Source: Trematomus loennbergii (Eukaryota > Chordata > Actinopteri > Perciformes > Nototheniidae). Taken from it: DNA of 64,000 nt. The notes beneath the pieces are model-generated. The model was not told the origin of the DNA, ran no database searches, and saw nothing but the letters and a program-made list of their open reading frames with translations. Location of the stretch: the NCBI GenBank assembly GCA_012861695.1, contig JAAOOA010000399.1, positions 16,940,287-17,004,286 on the forward strand, written 5' to 3'. The stretch's first letter is position 1. Each line of letters opens with the position of its first letter. Below, piece after piece: positions 12,988 through 24,719 of the stretch. A program made the translations under genes and the position numbers.

Positions 12988-13637
12988 TGTTACGCTCTCA
13001 AAAGCTACTGGAGTGAACCCGCAATACTGAACACTAGGAACGGAGACTGAAGTTATGTTGAACCAAAGGTTTATTTCCAAACAGGCAGGGTCTGTGGGGT
13101 TAGGCTGGAGCAGGGGACAGAGCAGGAGAGATATAATCCAAAAAACAGGGGATAAGGGAATCCAAAAAGCCAGGGCCAGGGAATGTACCAAGAGCTGGAG
13201 CGGAGGTCAGAATCCTGGGACCTGGGTGCCGAGAGAGCAGACTGAACCAGGGGAGCGAGGGAACACGGAGGAACACAGCAGGAGGGAAGGTGGCTGGGCG
13301 CGGCAGGCAGAGGAGCAGGTAAGTTGGTCACTGGACAGGGAGAGCACAAGGTTAGAATTAGCAACAAACACTAGAGCTCAAGGTTTAGCTAGAAGCTAAG
13401 TTAGCCGAGACGTTTTTACCACTGGTGGTTAGACGACGAACTGGCGAGTACTGGATGAGGGAACCGGGTTTATATGCAGGTGTAGGTGAGTAGTTGCAAT
13501 CAGGGTGACGAGCAGCAGGTGTGGAGGCGGGAATCCAAAAGTAGGTCAGCCACGCCCAGCCAGGAAGACAGACACACAGACAGACAAAAACCAACACAGA
13601 GGGGGAAAAGAGGGAGGCAGAACTGTGGATCCTCACA
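12988..13637 (-). mobile_element. Solo LTR, probably Ty3/gypsy type
   Basis: About 650 bp; on the minus strand it begins TGTGAGGATCCACAG, has a TATA-like GCATATAAACCC, an AATAAACC signal and ends AGAGCGTAACA. Fish gypsy LTRs have this structure. TATT occurs at both borders, a possible 4-bp duplication. ORFs on either strand here are LTR shadows. Confidence 0.7.
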
Positions 13638-16600
13638 TATTATTCGTAATCACATTCAGACAACACAACAAATGAAATGAATACAGCAGCCATGTGAGTG
13701 ATTGCATACAGAATGATTTGGATCATCCTTTGATCCTTCTTTTCTTTAAGGTTTACCATTTAATCCTTATTAGATGAAACTCATGACATTAACCTTAATC
13801 TTCTGTGTCAAATTGAGTCTGTGTACTGTGACACTTATTATTATGGTCACACCAATAACACAGAATCTCTTCATCACTACATTCATCCTCAAAGTTATGA
13901 TTTATTTGGTCTTATTAGATCTGTTATCAAAATTAACATCTTTACCTCAAGAGAAAATCAATACTGGTTGATTACTTGTTTCATTCAAATTAAACACACA
14001 AACTGCAGCACATTATTTGATTTTTCTTTTTTACATTTCACCTTAACAAACATATTTTCAGATTGATGAGGAATTGGAAAAAGAGGATTTGATTAATCTT
14101 GACTGCTTGTTTCTTCAAAGGAGAAAGGTGCAAAGGAGAATAGAGCACTGCCCTCCACATCACAAGTCCCTTTTCTGTCACATTGACTGTGCAGTGCAAT
14201 CACCTCCTGGAGGCAGCACGTCTCCTGCAGAGGACGGAATTAGTGTTCATGAATAGCCTGCGTTGGTTCCTCTTTTCATCCTGCAGCCACAGGAGATGAG
14301 GAATAAGCTGTAATGAGACAAGATTGGAAAAAAAGGAAAATTGGTTTTAATTCTCTGAAAATAGGAGGAGGGACGAGGGAGGACAGCAGCGCTCGGTAAA
14401 GACCCAAAGTACTAAGCCATGAAGTGAAAGGACAGTAATGAGAGGACAGCTGGAGGAGAAGGAGGGGGTAATGTGAAGCAGTGGGAGCTTTTCTTCTCCC
14501 AGGTGGGAGGTACTAAGAGACGGAGCGTGGCTGACATGGGGGCAGAAACTATTGTGTTTGGTCAGAGTGGGTACATTAGCTGTCTGACAGGAAAGAAGTT
14601 TCCTTATTCAACAGTTCTTAGTATATCTTACAAGAGCTTATTCCAAGATTGTCATACTTTCTCCTACAAAAGTCCAGCAACAGGCAGCTTCCATTCTGGA
14701 TATGTTTGGACCTCAAAGAAAAAAAAACAGTTTTCATAATTGATTGTACTGGGATGGTTGAGGAGAGGTGTTTGTTCTTTTTTCCTGTGCAGTGATCACA
14801 TCCACCATGTCTACTGTGGCGGTCTGTTTGAAAGACACTATGTGGACGCTGGATATTCACACACACTAAAAGTATAGTCATGATTTCACTCGGTTGCTGA
14901 GTGGTGCTCCTGTGAAGGCTACGTTTTGTCACTTGCTTTGTGGCTGTGTGCATTGGATAAAGGATTGTAAGAGAGGATTTAAAGCATCTATGAAACCTCC
15001 TAGCTGAGTAAGTGTTATTTCTTAATCTAGTTTTACACAAGGGGTCTCTCCTTGGTTCACTTAGTCTGGAAAAGAAAATCCCAAACCATGAGGAAAGAAG
15101 TTATAGATCAGACTTGAGATGTACTGTGGTAAACAGAAGCTAGGTCATTTTCCTGTGAAGCATTTGGTTCCTATTGTTGGTGGTTGTTTAAAAAAAGGCT
15201 CTCCTGTATAATAGTTTATTGCTTTCAACTGCATACAGTCTTTTCAAAATGAACGTTCATCTTCACAGGAAACAACTTGGATAGGTTTAGAAAGAGATTG
15301 TGTTTTGAGAAAGAAATGAAGGAAGAGTTAAAAAATGGCCATGATCCAAGCAAGATCTCCCCTGGTTCATTTTGGCATCACAAAACGTTACATGTGTGCA
15401 GTTGACATCAAACTAGTCCATCAATTATTGGTAATTTGAAATAAACTCAAAGATGGGCTTTGGATGAAGATAGGTAAGAAGTAGGGAGAGGCATTTTGAG
15501 CCCTTGGCCTTATGGGAAGTCGCAGCTGGTGTGATCCCATCTCAAAATGGTCCCCAGTTTTAACAATAATTAACATTATTACAAAGTACAGCTGATGAAT
15601 ATAATCTATTTTGACTGTTGGCACTAGAGAAAAATGTAAGGGACCACAAGATTCATTCTCAGGGTGAATACTGAATGTCATGGCAACGCATTCTACAGTT
15701 GTTGAGAGAAATCAAAAATCAAAACAAATGTCAACCAAATGGTGGCGCTAGAGGAAATCCCAGGGATCAACAAAGTCTATGATTCATCTTCTGACTGTCA
15801 ACGATCGAATAGTTGTTGATATTTCTAAAACTCAGTTGTTAGGAAACAACAAGAACAAGATAATAGCTAATTCTTTGCAATTGTAGCTATGATTAAAATG
15901 GAGAAAAACATCTGTCTAAATATTTATGTTCATGTGGTTTGGGCAATGTCTTGCTGTGTAAAATCTAGCTCCTCTAAGCTACAGCGGGAAAGACAGAATG
16001 TGGAGGACAGAGAGGTAGAGAACGAGATGAAAGAGAGCTGTAATTTTCTGTCGCAGGAAAAAGAGAGAGCAAAGAGGCTGATTGGTGAGAGAAAGGCTGG
16101 GAGGAGTACAAGTGAAAAATGGACTGAGAGAGCCTGCTGTAAATGGCACATAGAACAGATTCATTTTCACATGAGTGGCTCGGAAAGCAGCAAAGAAACT
16201 GACAAGAGAAAGAGGGCACAAGAGTCAACATCATTATGATGACAGGAAATCACATTTTTGTTTTGTATTATCTCTGATGGTGCTAAACTGCGATACTTGT
16301 GATTTAAAAAGCCTTGTATTGCCACTCGAAGGACAAATAAAGTATTTCAAATTGAAATAGATTAATGATGTTAAAGCTTCTTCCTTTTTCTTACGATGCA
16401 TGCATCTTAGGAATTTTTGCAGCCGGTCTGAGTTGAACTCAACGCTGTGAATGCTCTCTCATGATTGCCTGTGATTGTGATGCGAAGTACACTGATTCTG
16501 AGCTCTGAGCGTGATTAGTTGTGATTACTTTTGTAACACAAGAACAGATGACACAGCTCTGTCATGATTATCATAAGGAAGAAACTTCTTGTACTCAACA

Positions 16601-17080
16601 AATCTGTTGCTAAAAATCCCCAAAGCCCACCAAACAGCCAGCCATGAGAGTCTGGAGAAGGTGTGATCGTCTTTGACGCGGTGTCAAAGAATAGATGTCA
16701 TCGTACAGATATAAATAACCTAGACCAGAACTGTACGTCAGGAATTCAGATCCCTGTCTGAGTACATATAAGGTGCATATTGCATGAGGAACACAATTCA
16801 TGACTTCAGACACTTCACTAAAATCAGAAACCGAATCATCTAAATGAGTTGTAGGCCTCTTCTGAGCTCCCCAATTCATTTTGGTTATAAGCTGATTTAA
16901 TGTCAAAGTATTGAAGAATACGTACCATGTATTCATAACATCTAGTGTAAGAATTATGTATTAAACCAACTTTTCTAAACATGACAAACGCAGGGTCATC
17001 TTGAAGCCCCTTCCATTTTGTTTTATATTTAATAATCAAATCCCATTATGACAAACTCACTGCCACACCGTGAGCCTGGG
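13638..17080. other. Intergenic, nothing firm
   Basis: No recognised gene. 16265-16360 ends in GGACAAATAAAGTATTTCAA, a retroelement-tail-like word. 14060-14320 has higher complexity and might be conserved non-coding DNA, which cannot be judged without alignment. Confidence 0.5.
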
Positions 17081-17603
17081 TGTGGGGGAAACTTCTGAAG
17101 CAATTGGAAACAGGACTCAGAGAGACACGAGGAGAGCTGGAGCTTTGATGGCAAACACTGATGGCAAACACTGATGGTTTATTTGGAGTTACGGCCGGAG
17201 AATTGACAAGACAGGTGGTGTGTCACGAGTTGACACAGCGGTTGCCAAACCAATTCTGAAGAACTCTTTCTGCAGCTCGAGGTTTTAACTAGTTCGGAGT
17301 GTAATAATCAACATTCTTCATCAGCGAGACTAAACAAATATGGACCCTGAATCTAACTAGAGCTCTCGTCCATAGGAAAGAATGTGCGCCAGGGAACCTA
17401 CGTCCCTGAACAGTAAACTACCTCATGGCGGCTTGTGCTCTGTCATACACTGGCAACAACAATGCGCCCAAGCTGCTCCTCTTTAAGAGAGATAGCAGCA
17501 ATACCCAAGGCCGTAGAACTATGCCATGGGAAAAGAGACAGTGAGAAGAGAAAACGATGAACTATGTCGAAGGTTGAATACCTAAGCAAATTATTCCCTA
17601 ACA
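17081..17603 (-). mobile_element. Solo LTR of a retrotransposon
   Basis: 523 bp beginning (minus strand) TGTTAGGGAATAATTTGC and ending CCCCCACA, that is TG...CA termini, with a poly(A) signal (AATAAA) in the second half. A 5-bp direct repeat CTGGG flanks it (17076-17080 and 17604-17608). No internal retroelement sequence is next to it, so it is a solo LTR. A GATGGCAAACACT word is tandemly repeated inside. Confidence 0.75.
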
Positions 17604-18192
17604 CTGGGGACCAATAGTAATAGAGATGTACACGTGTAAAGCTCTGGAATTAACACATTCATTCTTGTTTGAAGTCCCTTCCATGCTCATTTTCAGGTTC
17701 GTATTTGTATTTTGTGAAATTTGTATAGGCGCAAAAACCTTTATAACATTCTACAGGAAAGGGAACACCCCGAAAAAGCACAATATGTCAGCTGTATGTT
17801 ATGTCTTTTATGTCTGAAAAATGTCTCTCCACTCCAGCAGTGGTCTTTTTTTGTGTTTTTTGTGTTTATAAATCCTTGGGTCAAATGAAAAACATCAATC
17901 ATTTTCTAATCTTTTTCCTAAGCTAAGCTAACCATCTTCTGACAGTAGCTTCATATTATCATACAGACATGAGAGTGGTATCAATCATCTTTACCAAAGA
18001 CAAATACGTTTGTTTCATCAAAATGTTGAACTATTAATTTAAAGTGTGTTGCTTTGAGAAATTGAAGCAAATCACAAAATGTCTCTGAAGCATTACCTGG
18101 AGACAATGTGTCATTAAATCATTCTAGAAGTCTTCTGAATTAATGAACCTGGCAACAAATATTTCCAGGGGCACACATTCATCTTTGTTTGT

Positions 18193-18201
18193 ACACACAC
18201 A

Positions 18202-18270
<69 letters not shown>

Positions 18271-18278
18271 CACACACA

Positions 18279-18353
<75 letters not shown>
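18193..18353. repeat. (CA)n microsatellite, 160 bp
   Basis: CA dinucleotide run with a few AAAC and CCAC interruptions. Confidence 0.97.
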
Positions 18354-18354
<1 letters not shown>

Positions 18355-18427
18355 TCATTGATCCATTTGATGTCCATCAATATATTTAACTAAAACCCAA
18401 AAAGGTCCATCCCAGCGTGGCAATCAG

Positions 18428-18530
18428 AAGAATCAAAATAAGAATCAAGTTTATTTCCAGGTACGTTTACACATACAAGGATTTGCTTTGGTATCTGGTG
18501 GTGCGAACATAGACAATCTAAAAAAATAAG
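18428..18530. repeat. Common fish interspersed repeat (retroelement tail)
   Basis: AGAATCAAGTTTATTTCCAG with TTTACACATACAAGGATTTG and GGTGCGAACATAGAC is recalled as a widespread fish repeat. Family name not assigned. Confidence 0.5.
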
Positions 18531-19044
18531 TTGCAAAAGGGGTAAAGTCAAGGGATCCCCAACGTGTCATTACCTGGGGACTGTCTGAAGCTGAGTTTCC
18601 TGGCAATATATTTGATTATGACGGATAACTGAATGGACCTGCGGGGTACAGACCAAGGGGACAGTGACACTTTTGGTCCCTTCACCTGCAAAACATTACT
18701 TAAATGGACATATGTAGCAACCAGGAAAAGGCTCAAAAGAGGTATAATTATAAAATAAATGTTAATAGACTCAAAACAACTGCAGAAAGAAACAAAAAAA
18801 ACTTCAAAAAGGGACTTATCATCAAAAAATAGAGACAGAATAACACATAGGCTGAAGTACATACAGTAGTTAAACATTATTACCTTATATGGCACCTTTG
18901 GAATTCTAGAGAAAATATTCTGCTCCGGAACTCCGGAATGTTCCCGACACATGAACATGGAACTCTGCTGGATCTCCATACCAACGGAGGCCTCTCTGCT
19001 GTTCATTTCACACAAACCTACTGGAGAGAGAGAAAAAAGTTCAA

Positions 19045-21050
19045 ATTGTGAACACTAACATGTCTTCTAGACAACACCTCATTGCTGAGATGGAGCTTGT
19101 CCATACTTTATCTAAACTGACCCAGAGGAGAGAAAGGTGGAGGTCAGAAGACAAATGTATGTGGAGCTCAAAGCAGTGGAGATGGAGCGCAGACAAACAG
19201 CTGCTCTGGAGATCCTGGCAAAAAGCGAGAGGGACAAAGAAGAGACTCAAAAAGTGACAGAAAGTCTCCAGAAAGTAAACATGGAGACAGACAGGAGGAG
19301 GCAGGAGGCCCCAAAGGAAAGACGGCAGAACCAGTTGAAGCAAGAGAGGCTTCAGTGGCAACAGATGATGCTGAAGGGAGTCAAAGGCCCAACTCACAAT
19401 TTCATTGCTCTGAATGAAGAGCAGGAGAAGAGGCGAGAGGAGGCTGACAGCCTGATCCCCGACCTGAAGTCACCTCAGAGAAAGAAGAAGACTCTCCACA
19501 ACAACTGGGTTGCAGAGAAAGAAATGCACAGTAGGCCTGTCATTGATGACGCCACCTATCTCCTCTTTGCTGCCAAACCAAACCCAAAGTCTTACGGTAT
19601 GTTGGGGTGTTACTTTTTCAAATTGAATCCGTTAAACTGAAAAATCTTTAATTAAATGTATTCTGTCAACAGATTTCACATAACTGTATTAAGTTTACGT
19701 TATGTCTTTACATGTAATCCAATACTCCACACGCCTGTGTCATATTCCTCTACTGTGGCCTTGTATTACATTTTTATTAACATGAAGTAAACTTTTATCT
19801 TCTTTTATCTGAAGGAAAAACAGCTGAGGTCAGAGAGACCCTGCAGTCCATGCAGAAGGACAGACTCTCAGTTGACCACTGGGTTGGAAAGTACCAGCAG
19901 AACTACGAGAAGAAGCGGGAGAAACGCCGGCTGAAAGCAGAGGCTCAACACGCCAAATACATCGCCTCCAAGAGCCATGGCCCCCAGCAATCTCTGCTCG
20001 ATGAACTGTTGGACTGGTACGTCTGCTAATACAACTGCCTAAAATCCACTTTCTAACAGATTTCATTTTGTTGTTATTGTTATTTACCTTGTTTCTTTGT
20101 TTCCTTTATTATTTTTTCTTTAGTAAAAAAGTGTTGAAAAACAAAAATGTCTTCAACAACTGGGTTGCAGAGGAAGAAATGGAGAGTAGGCCTGTTGATG
20201 ATTACTCAGACTATCTCCTTTTGGCTGCGAGAACAATCCCAAAGTTTGAGGGTATGTTTCATCAGGGTTGGAAGGGTTACATATTCCTCTACTGTGGCCT
20301 TGTGTTTAACTTGTTTTCTTTAATTAAACCTCCTGTGGTGATTGTTTCTCCCACCTTACTTTGGTGTTCTCAGTCAAATTTGAGCGGTCTGTTTTAACTG
20401 CTCTTACATTAACACAAAAACCATTAATCATCCCAACATTTTATTTAACCCCTTTTAAGCTGTAAACAATGCCTCAGACTACTGGTTTATGTGAACAACT
20501 ACAGTGAATATACAAAGAATAGACACTGAATATGTATCCCAAAATTAACATTTATATCCGATTTGAGTGTGTACTATCTGATGGATGAACATAATCGAGC
20601 GCTACCTATTCATTTCATATGGCGGTCATTTTGGACCAGGCACACCATAGCCACTCAACCACTCAATATGCAATGAAAGTTGTGATCATCAATTTTATAT
20701 GTTTAAATGCCTACTGTGGAGGATTTCGTAAGGCCTTGAAGCAATCAAATGCAAAACACAATATGTATGATTAATACAAGTAGTGTTTGGTCAGATTTGA
20801 CCTGAACATGACAAAAGGGTTAACAATTTATCTTGTTTTATCAAAAGGAAAAACAGCTGAGGTCAAAGAGACCCTGCAGTCCATGCAGAAGGACAGACTC
20901 TCAGTTGGACCCTGGGTTGGAAAGTACCAGCAGAACCAGGAGAAGAAGCGGGAGAAGAAGCGGGAGAAACGCCGGCTGAAAGCAGAGGCTCAACGCGAAG
21001 AATACATCAACTCCAAGAGCCATGGCCCCCAGCAATCCCTGCTGAATTAA
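19045..21050 (+). CDS. Unrecognised charged coiled-coil protein with duplicated exons (possibly a pseudogene at its 5' end)
   Basis: I do not recognise the family. Segments read: about 19126-19596, 19815-20016, 20124-20251, 20848-21050 (stop TAA 21048-21050), with GT-AG borders and agreeing phases. The first exon is a long K/E/R/Q-rich helix (VEVRRQMYVELKAVEMERRQ...) with strong coiled-coil character, ending NNWVAEKEMHSRPVIDDATY. The second (GKTAEVRETLQSMQKDRLSV, DHWVGKYQQN, KSHGPQQSLLDELLDW) is basic. The third and fourth repeat the end of the first and the whole second, with NNWVAEEEMESRPVDDYSDY and GKTAEVKETLQSMQKDRLSV, so an exon pair was duplicated in tandem. Upstream, an in-frame ATG at 19060 (MSSRQHLIAEMELVHTLSKL) is coding-like but one base out of phase with the downstream helix near 19130. 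The start is therefore uncertain. Nuclear, ciliary or cytoskeletal roles cannot be told from the sequence. Confidence 0.55.
20324..20823. mobile_element. Probable TTAA-type insertion in the duplicated intron
   Basis: 500 bp segment bounded by TTAA on both sides (20324-20327 and 20820-20823). Its ends, TTAAACCTCCTGTGGTG and the inverse of GTCATG..CAAAAGGGTTAA, resemble each other only loosely. The matching intron in the first copy of the duplicated exon pair lacks this sequence (218 versus 596 bp). piggyBac-like origin is inferred. Confidence 0.45.
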
Positions 21051-23964
21051 CTGTTGGACTGGTCCGTCTGCTAAAAACAGCAGCTTTAAATCCAGATCCC
21101 ACAGATTTTATTTTATTGTTATTTACCTTGTTTCTTTGTTTTCTTTATTGTCTTAAGTAAAAGTGTTCATTTTAAGACATCAAGTTGTTCTGTCTACTCT
21201 CTTACAAAAACAAATGTTGGGTAAAATGTGTGAAAATATACTGATGTGCAGTGGTAGTAAGTAGCTAAGTACATTTACTCAAGTACAAATACACCATTAT
21301 TTTTCGCCTGGGGAAAGATCCTAAAGTTAGACCGTCATTGTTCCACCATATGGTCAAACATTCCACATGTACACAACAAGTAAAAGCATATTGTTTGTTT
21401 GTAGCCTTTATTTAACCAGGTTAAAAAATCCCATTGACATCAACGATCTCTTTTTCAAGGGAGACCTGCGGATATTATAATGTCACGGTACAATATATTC
21501 ATTTTCTTACTTTTTTACACGCACACTTTCTTTAGACATTAGCTTACTAGCATTACACTTTATTAAACTAAAGTCAAGAAATAAATCCATCCAAAAAGTA
21601 ACTGCATGTTGGAGAATGACATGAGCATGTCTCCATGCTTTAATGTTCAAAAAGCTCTTTATTTTACTCCAGAACCTCTTTTCACCCTCTGTCTGAAACC
21701 AGAGCCCAGTCTGCTCTGATTGGTTAGCTGGCCGGCTCTGTTGTGATTGGTCAACCCCTTAGAGATGTCTCCCCCTTCAATGTCATTATGTTACGGAAGT
21801 AAACAAAGGAGTACAATGCAGGCGATTCAGGCAGAGGAAGGAACTTTGGGTTTGCAAAATGCGAAATTCGAAATGCATAACAGGTCCCCTTCAATGGAGC
21901 TAATGGTCATATTTTGTAAGCTGCTAGCTTTTCCCCCCTCTTCGCAGTCTTTTTACTAATAGGCTAACGTGCTCCTCACTGTAAAGCTTCCAAACAGACC
22001 ATATATATATAAACCATTACATATAAACAAAACGGACTGTTTACATGAAATATTAACTGTAGCCTACTATTTTATGTTTCTAATGGATTTCTCCAAAACG
22101 ATTAATTTTATTTTTGTACTACCTCGTTCATACAAATCAGTGTTACTTTTTACATGAACTGCTACTCAGCTTCCTCTTCAATCAGCACTGAGAGCCAACT
22201 TCAACCATCTCTGCCTCTTTATGCTTCCTCCTACTTCGCCTCTGGAGCCCTGGATGATTTTCATGCCTCATACATTACAGAGTCTAATTGGATGAGCATG
22301 TAAATGAAGCCTAGGTATGACAAAAGGTTAATTACGCCAATTAAAAGCACTTTAACTTTACACGCCCCTGCCTGGAAGTATTGTCAACTCCAGACAGCCT
22401 GCTGTGGGCGTCGCGCCTGGCTGCCTGGTGGTAATTATCCCTCTGTATTCCTCTGCTTTATCACCAGCAGTTGACCGACACCAGGCACAGAGAAAATGAA
22501 AGATCTGAATTTGTTTGTTCATAGCTGGCGAACATCTGTGTGCTAACACGTCGGTTATTGGCTTAGCCACTCGTGACTACCACAGAGCCACACAGTGGGT
22601 CCAACAAACACATAATCATGTCCCACTGCACACACAGTGAAGGCACAAAAACAAACACATACATCACACTGACATACTAAGCAGGCTATGAACAAGGACA
22701 CCACTAATTTTAATACAATAAACACACAAACACCTGCAGCCATGTCGACAGATTAATACAAGTGTCCATCCTGCGGCCACTTGCAATATATTTTAACCTT
22801 CAGCAGCCCAGAAAAACAGCTTGTGCTTTATTGAATCCTTCTTCAAATGCAGGCGATAATAGTTGAGTTTGAAGTAGTATTTTGATTATAATTGAGAGGA
22901 AATTGCAGGACCGCAGTGGGAGGAGGCTCACAAACAAACTCACTGCAGCAAACATAATCTTCATCCTGTCCTGCTGTGTGTTTACGATGTAGCTATAGTG
23001 TCTGGTCTCTTAGCATCAGTCAAGATCAGTGTTGTGATTTATTTTTTAATCCTGCTAATTAATTTGTTGACAGTGTAATTGTCAATGTTCTTTGTTTGCT
23101 TTGGATTGTGTTCAGGATGGCACTTTATTTGTTGACATTTTCAGTAATGAAGTGTTGCATTCATATTTGGAGTGAGAGGACATTAACGATGCCCTTGTGA
23201 TGTGCTTTTCATTGTTTTGGCTCTGTAGATTGGAACTGAATGAGTACAAAAGAAACATCATTTTGTGAAATGATCTATTCCGATCTCATGTTGTTTATAT
23301 GGAGATAAAGCCTTGAGTCACGACACGCGCCCTGGAAGTGATGTCACAGCCACAGAAGCTAATTGTGCTTTATATGTAATCTGTTTTTAGTGTTCGCAGG
23401 GAAACATTAGAGCTTTCACAAAGTAGGCTACTTTATGTGTCATTTAACATCTGCTTTGCAATATTCTCTTTTGTCTCTTTTTGCAGTCAAAGCTGCACTC
23501 AGGCAGAAAGAAGCATACACTCGAGTTCACTTTGAAAGCAAAAAGTGAATATTGACATTTTCCGAGCTCTATTGAGAGCAATGTGAAGGACTCTTACACT
23601 AATGCATTCACGTTCAAAGAGCCGGTGAGGTATTGAAAGAAGAATACCGTCATATTTGGAAAGGGTCTGGATCAAATGCATTTGTCTGTCACTTCACCGT
23701 TTTGTCGCAAAACATCAATGCTTTTTGTTTGTTTGTTACCTTATCCGGGGAGATTTTTTTTTAATGGTTCTTCTGTCATCATGATAGCATGCTGAGGTTA
23801 GCATTTAGCTCAAAAAATCAACGTGCAGTTTGCAGTTGAGCTTATGATGCTGCCAGAATTGCTGGACCATTTGCTTGCAATCATTTCAACAGTTCATTTA
23901 GTACTTAGTAAGTCCGTCAAATGTTCTTTTTCTAAATGATGTACATATTTACCAGTGGGTTGAC
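21051..23964. other. Intergenic with possible regulatory islands
   Basis: Just after the coiled-coil gene stop, 21050-21175 still matches the intron following the first copy, so the duplication extends past the stop. 22160-22560 is a high-complexity block with several TAATT-type sites. No gene recognised. Confidence 0.45.
21400..21475. repeat. Interspersed repeat fragment (TTTATTTAACCAGG type)
   Basis: CTTTATTTAACCAGG, then AAAATCCCATTGACATCAA and CAAGGGAGACCTG, a familiar fish retroelement tail by recall. Confidence 0.5.
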
Positions 23965-24362
23965 TTAAAGGTCTCCTATCATGCAAAATGCACTTTTTGA
24001 TGTCTTTTATACATAAATATGTGTCCCCGGTGTGTCAGGGAACTCACAGTGTCACAAAACCCTCTCTCTTTTCCTCCGTACCCAAATCTCTAAAAACGGG
24101 GGTACAACGGAGCTAATCCTGATTTGCTGCCGATATGACGTAATATCGGAAAGTGGGCTGGCTTTTGACCGACGGCCCTATCAGAAACGTCGCTATCAGA
24201 AACAATGCGCAACGTGTTTTGGAAGTAATATGGACTTTGTTTACATTAGCAAGCATCGCTAACACTCAGAGCTAACCTGTACTGCAGAGAGCATGTGTAA
24301 AAAAACAGGAAATAAAAAAACACCTTGTGGTAAACCCACAAGAAAAAAGCATTTGAGCTCTG
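23965..24362 (+). mobile_element. TTAA-ended MITE family B, truncated copy
   Basis: Matches the left arm of the 11065 element almost base for base (TTAAAGGTCTCCTATCATGC, then GGGGGTACAACGGAGCT and GATATGACGTAATATCG). It stops at about 24362 where an LTR-like sequence begins, so the right arm is missing. Confidence 0.75.
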
Positions 24363-24690
24363 TTTGATGTTCTCATAAACGAGTCATGTTTATCTTGGAA
24401 CTTGGTTTAATAACCTTAATAGTGACGGAGCAACATTATATACACATGGCAGTTATCAGAACCAAACTAGAGAACCCCTGGGTACGGGTTCAACCCCTGT
24501 AGATCCCTACATTCAGGTATGGTGTCTGTAGAAGGACAACAGAGACCAAATGTGAATACTCTACATCCCCTTTCTTTAGCTCTTCCTACAGTAGTAAACA
24601 AAAACAGTTGTACTGAGCACATATGACAGAACATACAAAGTGCTGCAAATGTACACATTATCAAATATGTGTGCATTTAGTAACTGATAA
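24363..24690 (-). mobile_element. LTR-like fragment
   Basis: Minus strand shows a TATATAATG box, then TTATTAAACCAAGTTCCAAG and GACTCGTTTATGAGAAC, which resembles the 3' end of fish gypsy-type LTRs. It abuts the truncated MITE at 24362. Boundaries not determined. Confidence 0.45.
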
Positions 24691-24719
24691 ACACAAAAGC
24701 TATCTCAAAGAATAAGTGT

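Noticed and set aside
13055..13399. 114- and 119-codon open frames on both strands at 12.8-13.4 kb
   Set aside because: They lie in a solo LTR with TG...CA-type ends and poly(A) signal; no protein domain is visible.
15889..16239. 116-codon K/E-rich open frame
   Set aside because: No splice context, no homology recognised, and simple GA-rich composition explains the open frame in several frames.
18548..19015. 155-codon minus-strand open frame opposite the coiled-coil gene
   Set aside because: No recognisable domain; it covers a common interspersed repeat and the antisense of the neighbouring region.
24480..24500. GGGTTCAACCCC, resembling a tRNA B box
   Set aside because: No matching A box at the right distance; it lies in an LTR-like fragment.
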